A program made the translations under genes and the position numbers. From positions 186,001 to 250,000 of the forward strand of contig CP087222.1 of assembly GCA_020912385.1 (NCBI GenBank): a stretch of DNA of 64,000 nt, written 5' to 3'. Position 1 is the stretch's first letter; the number at the start of each line of letters is the position of its first letter. The notes beneath the pieces were generated by a model that was not told the DNA's origin, did no database searches, and saw nothing but the letters and a program-made list of their open reading frames with translations. Below are positions 31,468 through 44,147 of the stretch, piece by piece. This stretch comes from Neofusicoccum parvum (lineage: Eukaryota; Ascomycota; Dothideomycetes; Botryosphaeriales; Botryosphaeriaceae).

Positions 31468-33266
31468 TCACAAGTGCCCCAACACCATAAAGCCCAACGT
31501 CCACAAACCCAAGCAACCCCCCGCGCGTCCCCGCCCAGAAGCAGACGACGCAGCCGCGGAGCCCCCGACCCCAGAGCCACCAGACGCAGTGCTCCCACCC
31601 CCACTCCCCCCTCCACCCTCCCCCGCAGTCCGCCCCGCAGTCCCGCTCGCACACGCGCCAAGCCCACCGCCACCATTCCCGCCCCCGCCCAACCCGACCG
31701 TCGACACAGCGCCCCCCGCCCCTCCAGTCCCACTCGCAATAAACCCCGCCAGCCCAGCCGCCCCGCCGTCCGCAAGCGTCAGCACCGTCCTCGCCGCCGC
31801 CGCCACGCCGCCACCACCACCCGCTCCCCCCTCCTCCACCACAACAACCCTCTCGCCCCCCGCATCCGTCTCCACCCCCACCACAACCCTCCCACTCCCG
31901 CTCCCACTCCCCCCAACAACCCCGACCGTCGCGCCCGCCAACCCGCTCCCAGCAACGACAACCCGGTACGCCTCAGCCACGGCCACAGGCTCGAGGACGA
32001 GGCTGTGCGCGCCGAGCGGCAGCGCGAGCGCGGTCGGAGCCGGTGGCGCCGGCTCTACGGACACGGCGGGCGCGACGGCGAGGGTGTAGCGGAGGCCGGT
32101 GGGGGCGGGGTGGAGGACGAGGACGGCGGAGGGGGTGAGGGGGAGGGTGGTTGGGGCTACGGCGGCGGTGGTGGCTACTACTTCGAGTATGGTGGATGGT
32201 GAGGGGTGGTTGGTGTGGGGAGGAGGGGCGGCCGGGTTTGCGGGCTCGGTTTGGATGGCTTCGATGGCGGTGGGTGGTGGGGGTGCGGGCGGCGCTGCGG
32301 TGCTGCCGGGGAGGGCTGGGGGTGCGCCGGGTAAGATGGGTGGTCTCTGGTCGATTGGGCTGGGCTCTGTCTGTCCGGTCGTTGATGGGGGAAGGGTGGG
32401 CTCCTCGTCTTCGTATGATACAGATGTTGCTGTGAGGAAGGCTGCTGTTGTGAGCATGATTGGCCCGGGCAAATTGGTCCTTGTGGTGCAGCTTTGCAGC
32501 GCAGCATCATCGGTCCAGCCGGCTACGACGTCTTGAGGGGCTGGTCCCAGGTAAGCTCTGCAATAGTAGTTCACGCCGCTTGGGTCTCTGATGGCGTTGA
32601 AATCATCGGCTGGCGGGTATGGTTCGAAGGTGGGGACGGATCTTATTGTTTCTGTCTTTGTCGTGGAAACGGAAGAGCAGGTTGTGGTGGTGGCGTTTGC
32701 GGCCGTGGTAAGGAGTCTACCTTGCCAACTGTAGTTTCTGTTGTAATACTTCCATACATTCGGATAAGTACTACAAAAACATCAGCCTACTGTTGAACAT
32801 TAGCAATGCCCACACTTACGCTGTAACAGTCTTGTCGTGCCCATCACTCAATACGCATATCCGGGTACCTTTGTCATCCATCGGAGGCAGAGTGTAGCCA
32901 CTTGGCAGGCTCGCTGTTTTCGTCACATATTTTGTGGAGTTCAGTCGAGTATTGATCTATCAAATTTAATCAATCAGCTTCATATCAAAGAGCGAGAGGC
33001 CGTTGGTTGCTCACAATGTTCACAACCGTGAAAGGAGTCAAGGTTTCGGTGAAGTAGTACGATACCCACGTATACCAGACTAAGGTAGGCCAGAATACTC
33101 CACATGATGCACTGCAGGCAGCATTATCGGCTGTTGTTGTGGTTGTTACAGCGCTAGCGTTGCTGGGAAGAGCCGAGGCGCCAACAGCAGCCATGCAGAG
33201 GAACCAACAGAAGACCACGGCGCCTGTTGACGCAGGAACCTTCGGAAGGAATGTGATGCAAGACAT
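31468..33266 (-). CDS. Predicted secreted, possibly GPI-anchored hypothetical glycoprotein
   Basis: Three exons: 33266-33015, 32956-32820 and 32770-31468 (563 residues), with good GT-AG signals and matching phases (0, 2). The start Met gives MSCITFLPKVPASTGAVVFCWFLCMAAVGASA, so a signal peptide is likely (hydrophobic core VVFCWFLCMAAVGA). A Thr-rich, Cys-containing segment follows (TTTTTADNAACSASCG), then Tyr/Trp-rich parts (YTWVSYYFTETLT; YPNVWKYYNRNYSWQG). A long Pro-rich then Gly/Ser/Val-rich low-complexity region comes next, ending in a hydrophobic C-terminus (GLWTLGFMVLGHL) that could be a GPI signal. The layout is that of a fungal cell-wall/surface protein. No catalytic domain was seen. 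The frame is open upstream of the chosen Met to about 33518, but only this Met is followed by a signal peptide. Confidence 0.68.
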
Positions 33267-34166
33267 ACGGAATGGGGCTTGCTCCTCTGAGCAAAAATAG
33301 GTACGCTCGAGCCGGGGCGGCGCGATCAGCTTAAGTACAGGCCAGAATAGCTGGGGAGGAGAATCCTTCAGCTGCGGCTTTCCATTCAGCCGGGTGGAGT
33401 TACTGCGGGAGCTTGTGCAAAGGCTACTGAGCCTTGTATCTGGGGCTCTACCATTGGCTTCGGATTTCATTGGTCGGAGGACCATCAATGCATAGGAAGA
33501 GGGCTTCACGCTAATCATTGCACCAATCCTCTATAGTGTAAGCATCGGAGGAGAGGCGGAAGAAATGACCAGGCCGTGAGATGAAAGGCGAATTACGTGC
33601 GGGTTGCCAAGTCCTCTTAATTGCCAAGCAGCAAATACGCGAATTGGCATGATATGGTGGGCTCATGCTCGGTGGGGGCTGAAAACACCCCTTCCATGGA
33701 CATTTTCAAACTCAAAAGACCTGAAGGTTTTATTTCGATGCGCAAGTACACTGTGATGGCCAAATTCCTTCCAAACCTTTCAGCTTTTGAGATGGATTAG
33801 CCTCTTGTCACGACTGTGTTGACTCTCGATTGTTAGGACCATGTCAAAGAACGACCTCGATCTTTGGTGACCCTCAGCATCAGAAATCAGGCCTGAGCAT
33901 TGATACTTGACCTAGCATTCTCATGTTTACACTACCTCAGGTCTTTTAATTACATCTGTCTGTCTGACTTTCCGTACATCTGTCCCGGCCTAAAGAGCCC
34001 GATCATCTCCTGCGCAAAATACCTTCTTTTCTTCTTTCTTTTTCCTGGGTACATCAATTTGGAAAAGTAAACCAATCACGCCTGTATTGCTGATAGAAGC
34101 CACTGGACTCGATCGTGGCAACTTACTCATTCGTCTCACCTGTGCTGCTTTGGAATCCGTCTCCTC
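33267..34166. other. Intergenic
   Basis: Promoter side of the secreted-protein gene and 3' flank of the Zn2Cys6 gene, both on minus. It is AT-rich with T-runs near 34000-34050. No gene was seen. Confidence 0.5.
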
Positions 34167-36969
34167 CTATCGCTTATGCAGAGCACTCAGATTATTCACC
34201 CCATGCTTGCTTTTCCCCCACATCTCCACGCTGAGGTCCACGGTATCGTGCGCGTATGTCATCAGAAAGTTATCGAGAGCCAAATTCGCAGACAGGTCCC
34301 AGGAATTAAACCAGGGACGCGGTTTCCTCCCCATGGAGTGAGTACCGGAATCGGTGTGTACGGCTGAGATAGCAACCGAGAGGTCTGCCTGCTCGAGTTC
34401 TGTCGCATGATCTTCTGTCAAAACTCTTTTCGGTGTGTTGATGCCCTCATCCTCAATGATTTCTCTCAGAACAGTCAGAAGTTCCGAAGGCTTTTGTGAT
34501 TTGGGGCTCACGGAGAAGTGATTCCTCTGGAAGTCGTAGGGTCGAGAACCATCTCGGACGGCTACGTGGTCTGTGAACGTAATATTCAGTTTCACGTGTC
34601 CACCGCGAGGTCTAGTCATGGCGGTAGACATGTCCTCTTGCTCGACGTTCATGTCGGTGGGCATGTCGAGTGACTTCCTAATGTGCCTTTGATGGCCCTT
34701 TGCTTTCTCGACCGTACTCTCCAGAGTCTTCTCTTGATCGTTCCTCCCCATACCCGGACGCGAGTGAGGGCGCTTTGTTAGTGGTACACTTGGAGTCGGA
34801 CGCTCGTATGTTCCACCATGGCTGAATATCTCTGTAGCGTTTGACTTCTCCAGTGCGTAATCGGCGTTGGCAGCGAGGTGCTGTGGGCGACTATCACCAG
34901 AAGAGATTCCGTCGGAGGGTTGTGCCGAGACCACATCGCCATCGTCCTCTGGGAACAGTGTCCTCCTCAAATCAGTGGGAGACTGTCCTTGTGTCTCCTC
35001 CAGAACATAGTCGCCTTTCTCCTGCTGTTCATTTGCTCCGAGATCTCTTCCGCCGGCGCCGAATCTCGTTTGGTGACGGAATCCTGGAAGCACCCTAGCA
35101 GCTTTTTCGGAAAGACTGCACACCAAAGAAAGAATGATGCACCTCTGGCAACTGGTGTTGTTTTTAAGGCCGCTAAGGACACAATTATTGCCATCGATAC
35201 GGCACTTCGAACACCGGTCCTGTTTATCTGACGATTGGTTTAGCTTTTCACCAGAGTCAGTAGCGGTCTCTGGATCGGCGCTGAGGGAAGTCAGTCAAGC
35301 TCTGCCACTGCGATAATGATAAGTGTCGTTCACCAACCTAATGTTGGTCTCAGCGAAGTGTGAGCCTCGAAGATGTTTGAGAAAGTCCCTTGGAAGTCGA
35401 AGCTTGATTACTTTGGAAGGTGGAGTGAGCGATGCAACCGGGTGGCCAGCTGATTCTTCACCTTCGTCCTCTTCGATCTCATCGATCTCCTCGCCCTCTT
35501 CGCCCTCTTCGCCCTCTTCGTCCTCTTCGTCCTCTTCGTCCTCTTCGTTCTCTTCGCCCTCTTCATACTGTGAATCAGCAGAAGAACTTTCAAAAGCTCT
35601 ACCTTCAGACAACGCCTCGCTGTACTTGAGCAAGAAGTTTGTTATTGCGCACGAATCGTACAATGCCTGGAGCTCCGGGAAGTAATCCACGGATGAGATC
35701 CCAAAACGTATTTTAGTTGGCTTCTTTAAAGGGCGCCTTGTAGGATCATGCGATAGTACGTAATGAATAACTCGATTGACAATGCGTGTGCCGAGGTTCG
35801 GACGGACATTCCGCTGAAGCTGTACGCCTACTGCATTGACTCTTCCGTCGGAGGAGGGCTCGAAGTTGACAGGAAACGAAGAAGGTCGGAGTGTACCAAC
35901 CATAAACTTCCGCTCAGGAAGCCTCTTGGAAAGAAGAAACTCGTACATGGCCTTCTCTGAGTTCTCTGAACGGGTGGGCTGCTCCGAATTCATGGCGATC
36001 TGGTGCGAACTCTCTGGCTCAAGGCCAGATGACCTCCGGCTCGATGCAGCCGGAGATGGGTCTCTGGATGAAATGCTCCATGGAGCATCCGTAGAGCCCA
36101 GCAGCGGGTCTGTAAGAATATGTTCGGCTGCTGCCGCCAAGTTCTGGGATGTCAACGGTGGGAGGGCTGGTGGCCCTTGATCAGGAGCCCCGACAGTGAC
36201 TGTCGTTGAAGATTTTAATTGATCTGTAGCCCCTTGCCTGCGTCGCTTTACGCTTGCTTCGTCCCTCGGGTATTCCCCACCCGGCCGCTTAGTGGCGGAA
36301 CGGACTGGAAGAGAATTCTGGAGCTCATGAGAAGTACGCAGTTCATAGGCGCGTCCTCGCGGGGTCGGAACAGAGCCCCACCGATCTTGAGTGGCGGGCT
36401 GCTCGTCAACATTTTTGGGTGACTCCTCCGAGTGCAGCGAAGCGTTCGCCTCGCTGTATTTTTGTTGACTAGGATCTTCGGTGCTGTCTGGTGCTTGGGC
36501 CTGTGATTTGGTGCTGCACTGCGTAGCGGAACCGGTCAATTCCGGTGGATTTTCCGGCTCACTAACAGGGCTGTACGGAGAGCGACCTGGGGACAATGCA
36601 GCCTTCGGGACGAGGCAGACATAGCACTGCCGCGACTCTGCAGATTTCCCAAACAAGGTATTGGAAGAAACCAGGCTAGCATACGTGTGCGGTGTTACCT
36701 GATTCCGGCCGTTGCAAACGCGATTGTAGTGGATGTGGAAGTCGTAGTCTCTCGATTCTTTGCCGTAAGCATCACGTACAAACGCCTCGAGGGCCTGTTA
36801 TTCTCAGAGCATCAGTATGTGGTATGCAATCGCTAGTGCGACATTGAGTGCGAGTGCACGGTAGCAACGTTCTTACCTGGAAGCTCTCTACACAATCCTC
36901 CGCCAGTTCGTGGACCTGGCCGTCTGGAGTTACAGTTGTAACAACGAGAATCCGCATGGCCGCCATCAT
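34167..36969 (-). CDS. Protein with internal Zn2Cys6 motif and acidic tract
   Basis: Three exons: 36969-36877, 36794-35338 and 35280-34167 (887 residues), phases 0 and 2. A small folded N-terminus (MAAMRILVVTTVTPDGQ; ALEAFVRDAYGKESRDYDFH) is followed by a long disordered part. A conserved-looking segment comes next (about 230-330: LPERKFMVGTLRPSSFPV, FGISSVDYFPELQALYD), then an acidic run of about 50 residues of Glu/Asp (about 35455-35570). Right after the second splice lies CSKCRIDGNNC...CQRCIILSLVC, an exact C-X2-C-X6-C-X10-C-X2-C-X6-C pattern of the Gal4-type binuclear zinc cluster. The tail is hydrophilic, with no fungal-specific transcription factor middle domain. It is probably a nuclear regulator, but the motif is placed centrally instead of N-terminally, which is unusual. 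No family is recognised for the N-terminus. Confidence 0.72.
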
Positions 36970-39903
36970 TTGTCCCGATGACGAGTGAGAGTATCATCCG
37001 AGTGAGGAGCCTGCAGTGGCGTATGGCGACGAGGGAAAGTGCCGGTGTAGAGGTAGAGGTGAGGCGAGGTCGCGTCGGAGATCGCTGGGCTGAAGCCGAC
37101 TTTGACGGTGGATGTGCCCGGTGTTGGGGCGTGGAAGACGCGGCCGACCGTGACCGCTGTGCCGCGAATGTTGTTTACGCGCCAACGCGGCACAGCAGAA
37201 GCGGCGTAGACTTTGTGAAGAGGATAAGAGGCACCAATCATGCATAAGTGTTGAATAATCTGTACTAGGACTAGCACCCCCGATCATCGCAAATGGAAGG
37301 CACAAACGTAAGATACGTGAGGGAACTGCACGTCTTCTCATTCAAGATGCTGACCAAGGCGGCATCCCGAGACCCACTAGCCAGCGTTGAGGCACATCTG
37401 CTGCCCGTGCCCGCTGTGTTACACACGCCGACCCACGTGTCAATAAGGTGCCGTGGATGAGGTTGAGGAACCATTGCCGTGAAGGAACAACCAGTCGCGA
37501 CTCGTAAATCCGAGTGCGAAACGCGTCCCAGTATTTCGTTGGCCTGTTTTTCCGTAGACACCGTAGCCATAGAGGCATTGCGATGATCTAAAGCTAAGAC
37601 CCGCTCGGTTTCCGTTGATCTGTCAGCGGGTCAGAGATGGATAGAGCATCTGATTGGGGATATCGGCTCATGATTGTGCATTCGCCAACGACGGAGGAGG
37701 GCGCTGCGGGGCCGAGGATGAGCACGGTATCTGCACACAGCCGTTATACGTCTGGCGCTCGGACGTCACCAGGAGTACTCTTGCGCTGCACCGCAGGTGA
37801 AGGCCTAAGGGGAATTGCGCGAACTTGCCAAGGACGCCAAAGCCTGATAGATGCTGCAGGGTGGCCTCGTAGGAGCAATAGTGGGGCCGATCACTGGATG
37901 TGGTGAAGAAAGATTCTTTAAATGTGTTGGATCTCCACTTGTTGGGTTGTTTGTATCTCGAGCCTTTAGACCCCGGCCATGCGGCGTCGGCAGGCAGCAG
38001 CCCTCGAAACGCAGACAGCTGCAGCTGTCCGTACTCGCTGCGTTGGCATGGGTCCGTGTGGCCTGTGCCGCTACCCTGGGCCGCAGTTCGCCCCTCCAAC
38101 ACGCTCTTGTGGTGGATGTTCTGACCCAGAATTGGAACCCAACAGCAGCACAACGAGGAGGTGTGGTGTGCTCGGTGTTCTCAAGGCGATTGGCGATCAA
38201 AAGACGCACTTGAAACGATAGCTGACCTTCGCGACTGGAGATTTTTGGAATGCACAAGGAAAAAGCCCAAAGTCTACTGCGGTAGTATCGAGATTCTGTC
38301 TCTTCTCCAGCGACGCTAAGCTCTGACAGGCTGGCCGCTGCTGGTGACAGACATGGAAGGTTGCTGACTCGCGCAGACCTCAAACACATGGCGCATTACA
38401 GAAGCAGACAGGCGGACTTAGCGTCCTGTGGCCAACACCTGTGCTTGCGCGCTGACGTTTGCGTACGACCATGGTCACGTTCAACAGGTGGCTTGTTGCC
38501 GGGAGCCCAGCGGTCTGGGAAAGGGAGCATCAGGTCGAGAACAGGACAGGAGGGCTGCAAAAGCGAAGGCGATGGGCATGCGCAGCCAGCGGCTTTAAAC
38601 CACTAGGAATCTGGGGTAGAGGTCGGATGACCGCACTCTGCCGTTGGAGCGCGCTCGAGGAGATGGCAACGCGGGCCAATGAGCGGGCGGCGCATGCAGG
38701 TCAACGGGCAGCTCGTGGAGATCAGCGATGGAATCTTCGGGGCGGTGGACAGGCAGGCGCTGAGCGGTCGGGCTGCGGACTGAGGCCGGCGGGCGCTTCC
38801 ATGATCTCGTGGAACTTGATGGATAGAACCGATTCGTGAAACAAGGACGAGGCCCGGACCGGCAACCCTATAAGAGCGCGCAGCAATAGCCGGGCAAGCG
38901 TGGCATGATGCGGAGACCGGCCAGACACGGGGAGAGGCTGGCGGCAGCTGCAGGCCGTCGTCATCGTGCAGACTGGCGGCCATCGCCCTCACCGACGCGG
39001 GCAGCGCCTCGTCTGCCTTCTTCGACGGCGGGCGCGCGCGGTGCGGAGTCACATGCGGGAGAAGGAATTGGAAGACGGGCACCTTATCTCTGGCAGCGGG
39101 TCGCGTCGCAGCAGCCGTTGAAACGCCACGGCACTGAGGGCTCGTCGGATCGCGGGCGGGCGGCGGGCCCTGCGACGGCAACCTGGGAGCCGGGGAAATC
39201 GCAGGCGCACTCGCTGGAACCCAAGCGCGAAACGGCAAAGATGGGTTGGGCAGACGGCGGGCGCGCGGGAGGGCTAGGCGGATCCGCCGTCGCCAGCGCG
39301 GCCACGAGCCTGGAGCACCGCGCGCAGGGCTGTCGCTGCCAGAGCGTGCCCGCGCGGGTACATGGACGCCCAAGACGGCGGTGCAGCGTGGCCCGGCGTA
39401 GCACCTTGTTGCCGGCGACGGCCTCGCTTGCCTGCGGGCGTGCCCGGCTGGCGGGGCGTCGGGCGAGCGAGGATGGAGTGCAGGCTGCCGGCGGCGCAGA
39501 GGAGGCTGCGAGCTGCGAGCTGGCCGTGTGCGCGTGCGGGCTGGGCGCGGGCGCGTGCAAGAAGCTGGCAGCGAGCCCGTGCCAGCCACTGGAAGATGAC
39601 GTTGGTCGCGCGGCGGGCGCATCAAGCCATCGCGCAAGGCCCAAACCCCAAAACCCAAGCTCGCCCACCAACCGCGCCCCGGCGCCCAATTCCTGCAACT
39701 CTGTCACTACTGCCTGCCCTCCGCCGGGCCTGCCCTTAAGCGCCGGGTCGCCCTCGTCGCCCGCCAGCGCAGTGCTAACCTCGCCGTCCTCCAAGTTCTT
39801 CGACCGCTGCTCCACACTTCCTGCTGTTGCCCAGCCGCCAGGCCCGCGGGCGCCCATCGCTTGACCCGCTCATCTGCCGATCCCCCTCACCCAGCCAACC
39901 ACC
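36970..39903. other. Long intergenic region
   Basis: About 2.9 kb without a supported gene. The last kilobase is very GC-rich and lies just upstream of the EEIRIRR-repeat gene, so it is likely promoter and 5' UTR. Overlapping open frames of 100-350 codons occur on both strands with random composition. No tRNA-like fold was found by eye. Confidence 0.5.
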
Positions 39904-41990
39904 ATGGGGTCCCGCCGCGCATATCCCACCGCCGAGTTCTACGACGAACGCGAGCGCGACTTCTACGGCGGCAGCGCCCGTCGCAGCCAGCGCGACTTTG
40001 GAGAGTTCGAGCAGGACATCAGAGGCCCCCGCACCGAGTACAGCCGTCGCCCCGGCCCTCAGCCTGACTTCCTCCGCGAGGAATATGGCCGCACCTCTGC
40101 TGGCCCGCTGGTCGTGTCCGAGCGTCGCACAGTGAGAGATGACTGGAGCCCGCCGCCCCCCAAGCCGCGAAAAGAGGTTGAGCGAGAGGAGATCATCATC
40201 CGCGACAGGAGCGACAGGAAGTCAGAGAGACCTCCGCCAAGTCGTTCCAGTCACTCCGATCGCGAAGAGATCATCTTCCGCCGCGATGGCCCTCCTCCCC
40301 CCAAGCCTCGTCCCGTTGAGCGCGAGGAGTACGTAATCAGGCGCGAGGAACGCTCGCCGCCAGAACCACCAAAGTCCAAGGCTCGCGAGGAAATCATCTT
40401 CAGACACGAGGAGCGTTCACCGCCGCCGCAGAAGCCGAAGCCGCGCGAGATTGATCGTGAAGAGATCGTCTTCCGCCGCGGTGAAGGTGCAAGATCTCGG
40501 CCTCCACCCAGCGAGGCTGATCGTGAGGAGATCAGGATACGACGCCGCGAGGGTTCTCGGCCTCCGCCCAGCGAACCAGATCGCGAGGAGATCAGGATAC
40601 GGCGTCGAGAAGGTTCTCGGCCTCCACCTAGCGAACCGGACCGCGAGGAGATCAGGATACGACGCCACGATGGCCCTCCGTCTCACAGGCCCCGTGAAGT
40701 CGAGAGGGAAGAGATTAGCATTCGCAGGACTGAGTCCGAGGGACCTCGCAGGGCGCCTTCTTCGCACAAAGGTGACCTCGTCGCTCGTGAAAGGGAAGAA
40801 TTTGTAGTCAGAAGACGACCACCTCCGCCACCCTCCCCACCGCCACCGGACAAGCAGGAAATCATCATCAGGCGGACTGAGAGGTCTCCGAGTCCCGAAT
40901 TGCCGCCGTCTCCTCCTCCTCCACCCCCGCCGCCGGAGCCAATTCTTAGGCCACCAATTGTCCAGGAGATTATTACACATCACCGTCACATCGACCATGG
41001 TATGATTCCTCCATATGTTTCCCACCCTACCAAGAATGAACACAAAAAGCTAAAAGTCGCAGGTGTCGAGCGCGTCCGGTCCCCTTCGCCACCCCCGCCC
41101 CCACCGTCTCCGCCGAAGGATGAGACGCTTGAGATATCTATCCGGAACCGAAGGTATTAAGGAACAAGTCCTCTTCAACTTCAGAGCTAACAAGATAATT
41201 AGGGGTGAGAACGGCAAGTCATACGATGAGGACATCATCTTTGAGCACGAGACGAAAGAGCGGAAGCCGCAGCATGAAGACTTCGAGCTTGTCCATCGTC
41301 ACCGCTCTGCTAGCTTGCCCCGAAGGAAGGTTGTCGACGAATGGGACGTTGACTCGGAAGCCGACTACTATAACCGCAAGGCCATGGAGCGCGCCTATAT
41401 GGGCGAGGCCCACAATGGTGCAACCAAGGATTGGGCCATTGTCGATGTTCCTCCAGGAACAAACCGTGTTCGCATGGAAGGTGTTGGCGGCGGACGCCAG
41501 GAAGTCACATGGCAGCGCTACAATGGTGTCCGACGTTCTAAGTTCTACACGGAAGACCATGAGTACGCAAGTGACTGGGGTGCGCCAGCACCAGCACCGC
41601 CGCCACTACCTGCACCGAAGAATAAGCCTCCTGCAGACATGTGGACGGAAATCACCAAGGACTTGGTCATCAAGGAAGCGATCGATACCATGGGCTACGA
41701 TTACGAAGAGACGGACTTTTTCTTCTACGTCATGGACTACTTGCGCTATGTAAGCTATTTGATTCTCATGAATACTATGATTAGCGCTAATATTATCTTA
41801 GGAGGATGTTCTCCAACTTGTGGAGATATCCGACGACATACGCCGGGAACGCCGGCAGCGCATCCGCGAGATCGAGCTCGAACGCAAGAGGATCGAGGCT
41901 CCGCCTGCTCCGAAGCCTCCGAAAGAGTACGACTACTACGAACGCGAAGTCATTTACGAACGCGATGATCGCCGCGGTCGCTACCGGTAG
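39904..41990 (+). CDS. Repeat-rich fungal protein with EEIRIRR motifs
   Basis: Three exons: 39904-41153, 41203-41749 and 41802-41990 (661 residues), both introns GT-AG with clear branch points. After MGSRRAYPTAEFYDERERDF come many copies of a charged motif of type REEIIIR/REEIRIRR separated by Pro/Arg-rich linkers, then polyproline stretches, NRRGENGKSYDEDIIFEHE, and a folded C-terminus: TEITKDLVIKEAIDTMGYDYEETDFFFYVMDYLRY joined to EDVLQLVEISDDIRRERRQR. This is a known type of conserved filamentous-fungal protein of unknown function, recalled from similar annotated proteins (not searched). The repeats suggest a scaffold or disordered hub. Confidence 0.85.
40501..40680 (+). repeat. Three 60-bp tandem coding repeats
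   Basis: Three consecutive 60-bp units encode 20-residue blocks containing PPPSEPDREEIRIRR. They differ by about 5-8 substitutions each and by no indels, so this part of the gene grew by recent tandem duplication. Confidence 0.85.
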
Positions 41991-44147
41991 ACGGACTGAC
42001 CAATGTCTGCAATCTTGCGATCTCTGTACGCCCATACTTGTTCGGCGCCGCTGCCATCAAGAGCCACCCAGGCTTCAACTACTTAGCCATCGTGCAGGTC
42101 TACTTCAAACCCCAAACCTGCCGGTTCTCACTGCTCCACCTGGCATGCTTTGCTACAGCAGCCAGTCTCCATGCAATTCGACTGTTCGACTAGACCTGCT
42201 TTGCGTGCCGCGCCGCGGAGACCTTCCTTCCTGCCTCACTGGAATTGCAGTCTGACTTTCCCATACACTTTGCACAGGGATTGGCGAATCTCGATTGAAA
42301 ACACCAAAAAGTCTTGCTGCTGCGGTGCGACACTCAAGATACCACCCATGATAATGACCTTAATGACATTTCTTACGAACTACATGGATTTGGTTGTGCG
42401 AATTTACTGGGCACTTCAAGAAAGAGGGCGAGTGAGCTATCAGCAACTTGTCAGGAGAGATGCGTGCTGGTGGCGATTTTCGGGTTTCACGGGCTAGCTT
42501 CTGAAGACTTCTATCCTTTCTTCCAACATGACTTGCATAGGGCGGGTAGCAGTGACAGACGGCAGGCAAAGTTGAGGGTTTCTGCCCGGGCGTGGTTTTC
42601 TTCCATTTTCATCAGCCAGCAAGACAGCTCTATACATCTCATTTCATCGATTTCTGTTTTGCCCCATCGTTGTATTCTCTTGCTCTGTTCCACCTTTAGC
42701 TTGCTGTTCGTTTTCACTTCTCAATTTGCTTCTTGCTTCAGCTAAGTAACAGAAAAGACGGCAGAGATCGGAAAGCCCAATTTTGTCCGTCATGTGTTAC
42801 GAACTCAAGCAACGAAGAATCAAACAGGATCTTGTCACTGCAACAGAACTCAACAAAAACGCCTATGATTGACCAATGCGCCTCAGTTGATACCTACTGG
42901 CTATGTATGCAAAAGTCCTCGAAGAGAGTCGGGGATCATGGTGTTTTTAAGCTCGCGTGACTGTCCAACAATCCCGGACTTCACCGCTTTCGACCTTTCG
43001 GCGAAATATCCCGGATCAGCAGGGTCTCTACACATTACCAATACAGAACTCCGCTTCATGACAGCAGGCCAACCACGCACTTGATCGAAAGACGGCAGCA
43101 GCCCATCTCACAGCGCCGCAGAGCCACCCATAACGAAACATCCAGGAAATCACCCATGGAGGTAATCAAACACTTGAGCAAAACCCCATGCCCTTTCGGG
43201 CTGCCGACCACCAGCTTCCCGAGCAGATGCGTTTTTCGATGGCCAACTGCCTTGCTTCCGCACCCGAGCCACCGAACTGCGCTATAGCAGGCTCAAACGG
43301 TCCTGCACAACCACATGGACACAGCGCTACTCGCACCGCATCCAGAGACGAAAGTCAAAGTCTCTGCTTTCCTGACTATCGTGGTTATGCACCATCCGAG
43401 TGTGGCGAGACACTCTGCGGCATGCAGAAACCGCTGTCGCGAGCAGGATTCCATCGCGGCGCCGGTCTACCTACGATCATACTGCACGCGCTGCGACCTC
43501 AAGCGCACTGTGCTCGGTGTCGGCGTGCTGCACGTGGCGTCTGATCTGTTATGGGGACTTGAGGCGTTCATCCAGATAGCATATTGATCAAAGCACTTCT
43601 GTACCGCCAATCATTCCGCAACACACTGTATTGACATCGTCAAGCCGTGGTTCAATCATCCGAGGACGCGTACCATATATGAGGGGGAACGATAGACAAG
43701 TCATGGGAACGTAGACCGAAATTGTCACATCTTGATTAAGAATAGCATTCTCGTCTCTTTATTTCTCTAAAGTTTATCGGAAAAAAGGCGGATTCAGAGC
43801 GTGCAGCTCCAGCCCCTTTCTTGCCCAATATCGCTGAAGACATGTAACGTTGTCGCCGGGAGTGAGGAAATGCTTTCTGCTTCTCCATTTGTTGTTGTAG
43901 TATCAGAGTGAATTGGAATGTTTAGATAAGGGAGGGATGTGAGGGAGCGATGGAGAGGAGAGGAAATGCCCGAGACCACGTACACACCCATCCGTCCCTG
44001 ACTATGACTTTGTCCGTTTCCCTACCTGCCGAGAGAAGATAAACAAAGTGAATAATTGTTAAGGGATCATAATATTTTCAGATGCCCAACCAATTCTCTT
44101 TGTGCCGAGCGTATTCCCCAAGCGGATCAACTGACAGGGTAGAGATG
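41991..44147. other. Intergenic between convergent genes
   Basis: About 2.2 kb between the EEIRIRR-repeat gene (plus) and Doa1 (minus). There are short AT-rich segments near 43.6-44.1 kb and no credible coding frame or RNA gene. Confidence 0.5.

Noticed and set aside
31393..32202. Plus-strand Pro/Arg-rich frame of 269 codons
   Set aside because: It overlaps the minus-strand gene, which has a signal peptide and three consistent exons; the plus frame is its shadow.
38603..39857. Overlapping frames of about 250-350 codons on both strands
   Set aside because: GC-rich promoter of the EEIRIRR-repeat gene; none shows protein-like patterns.
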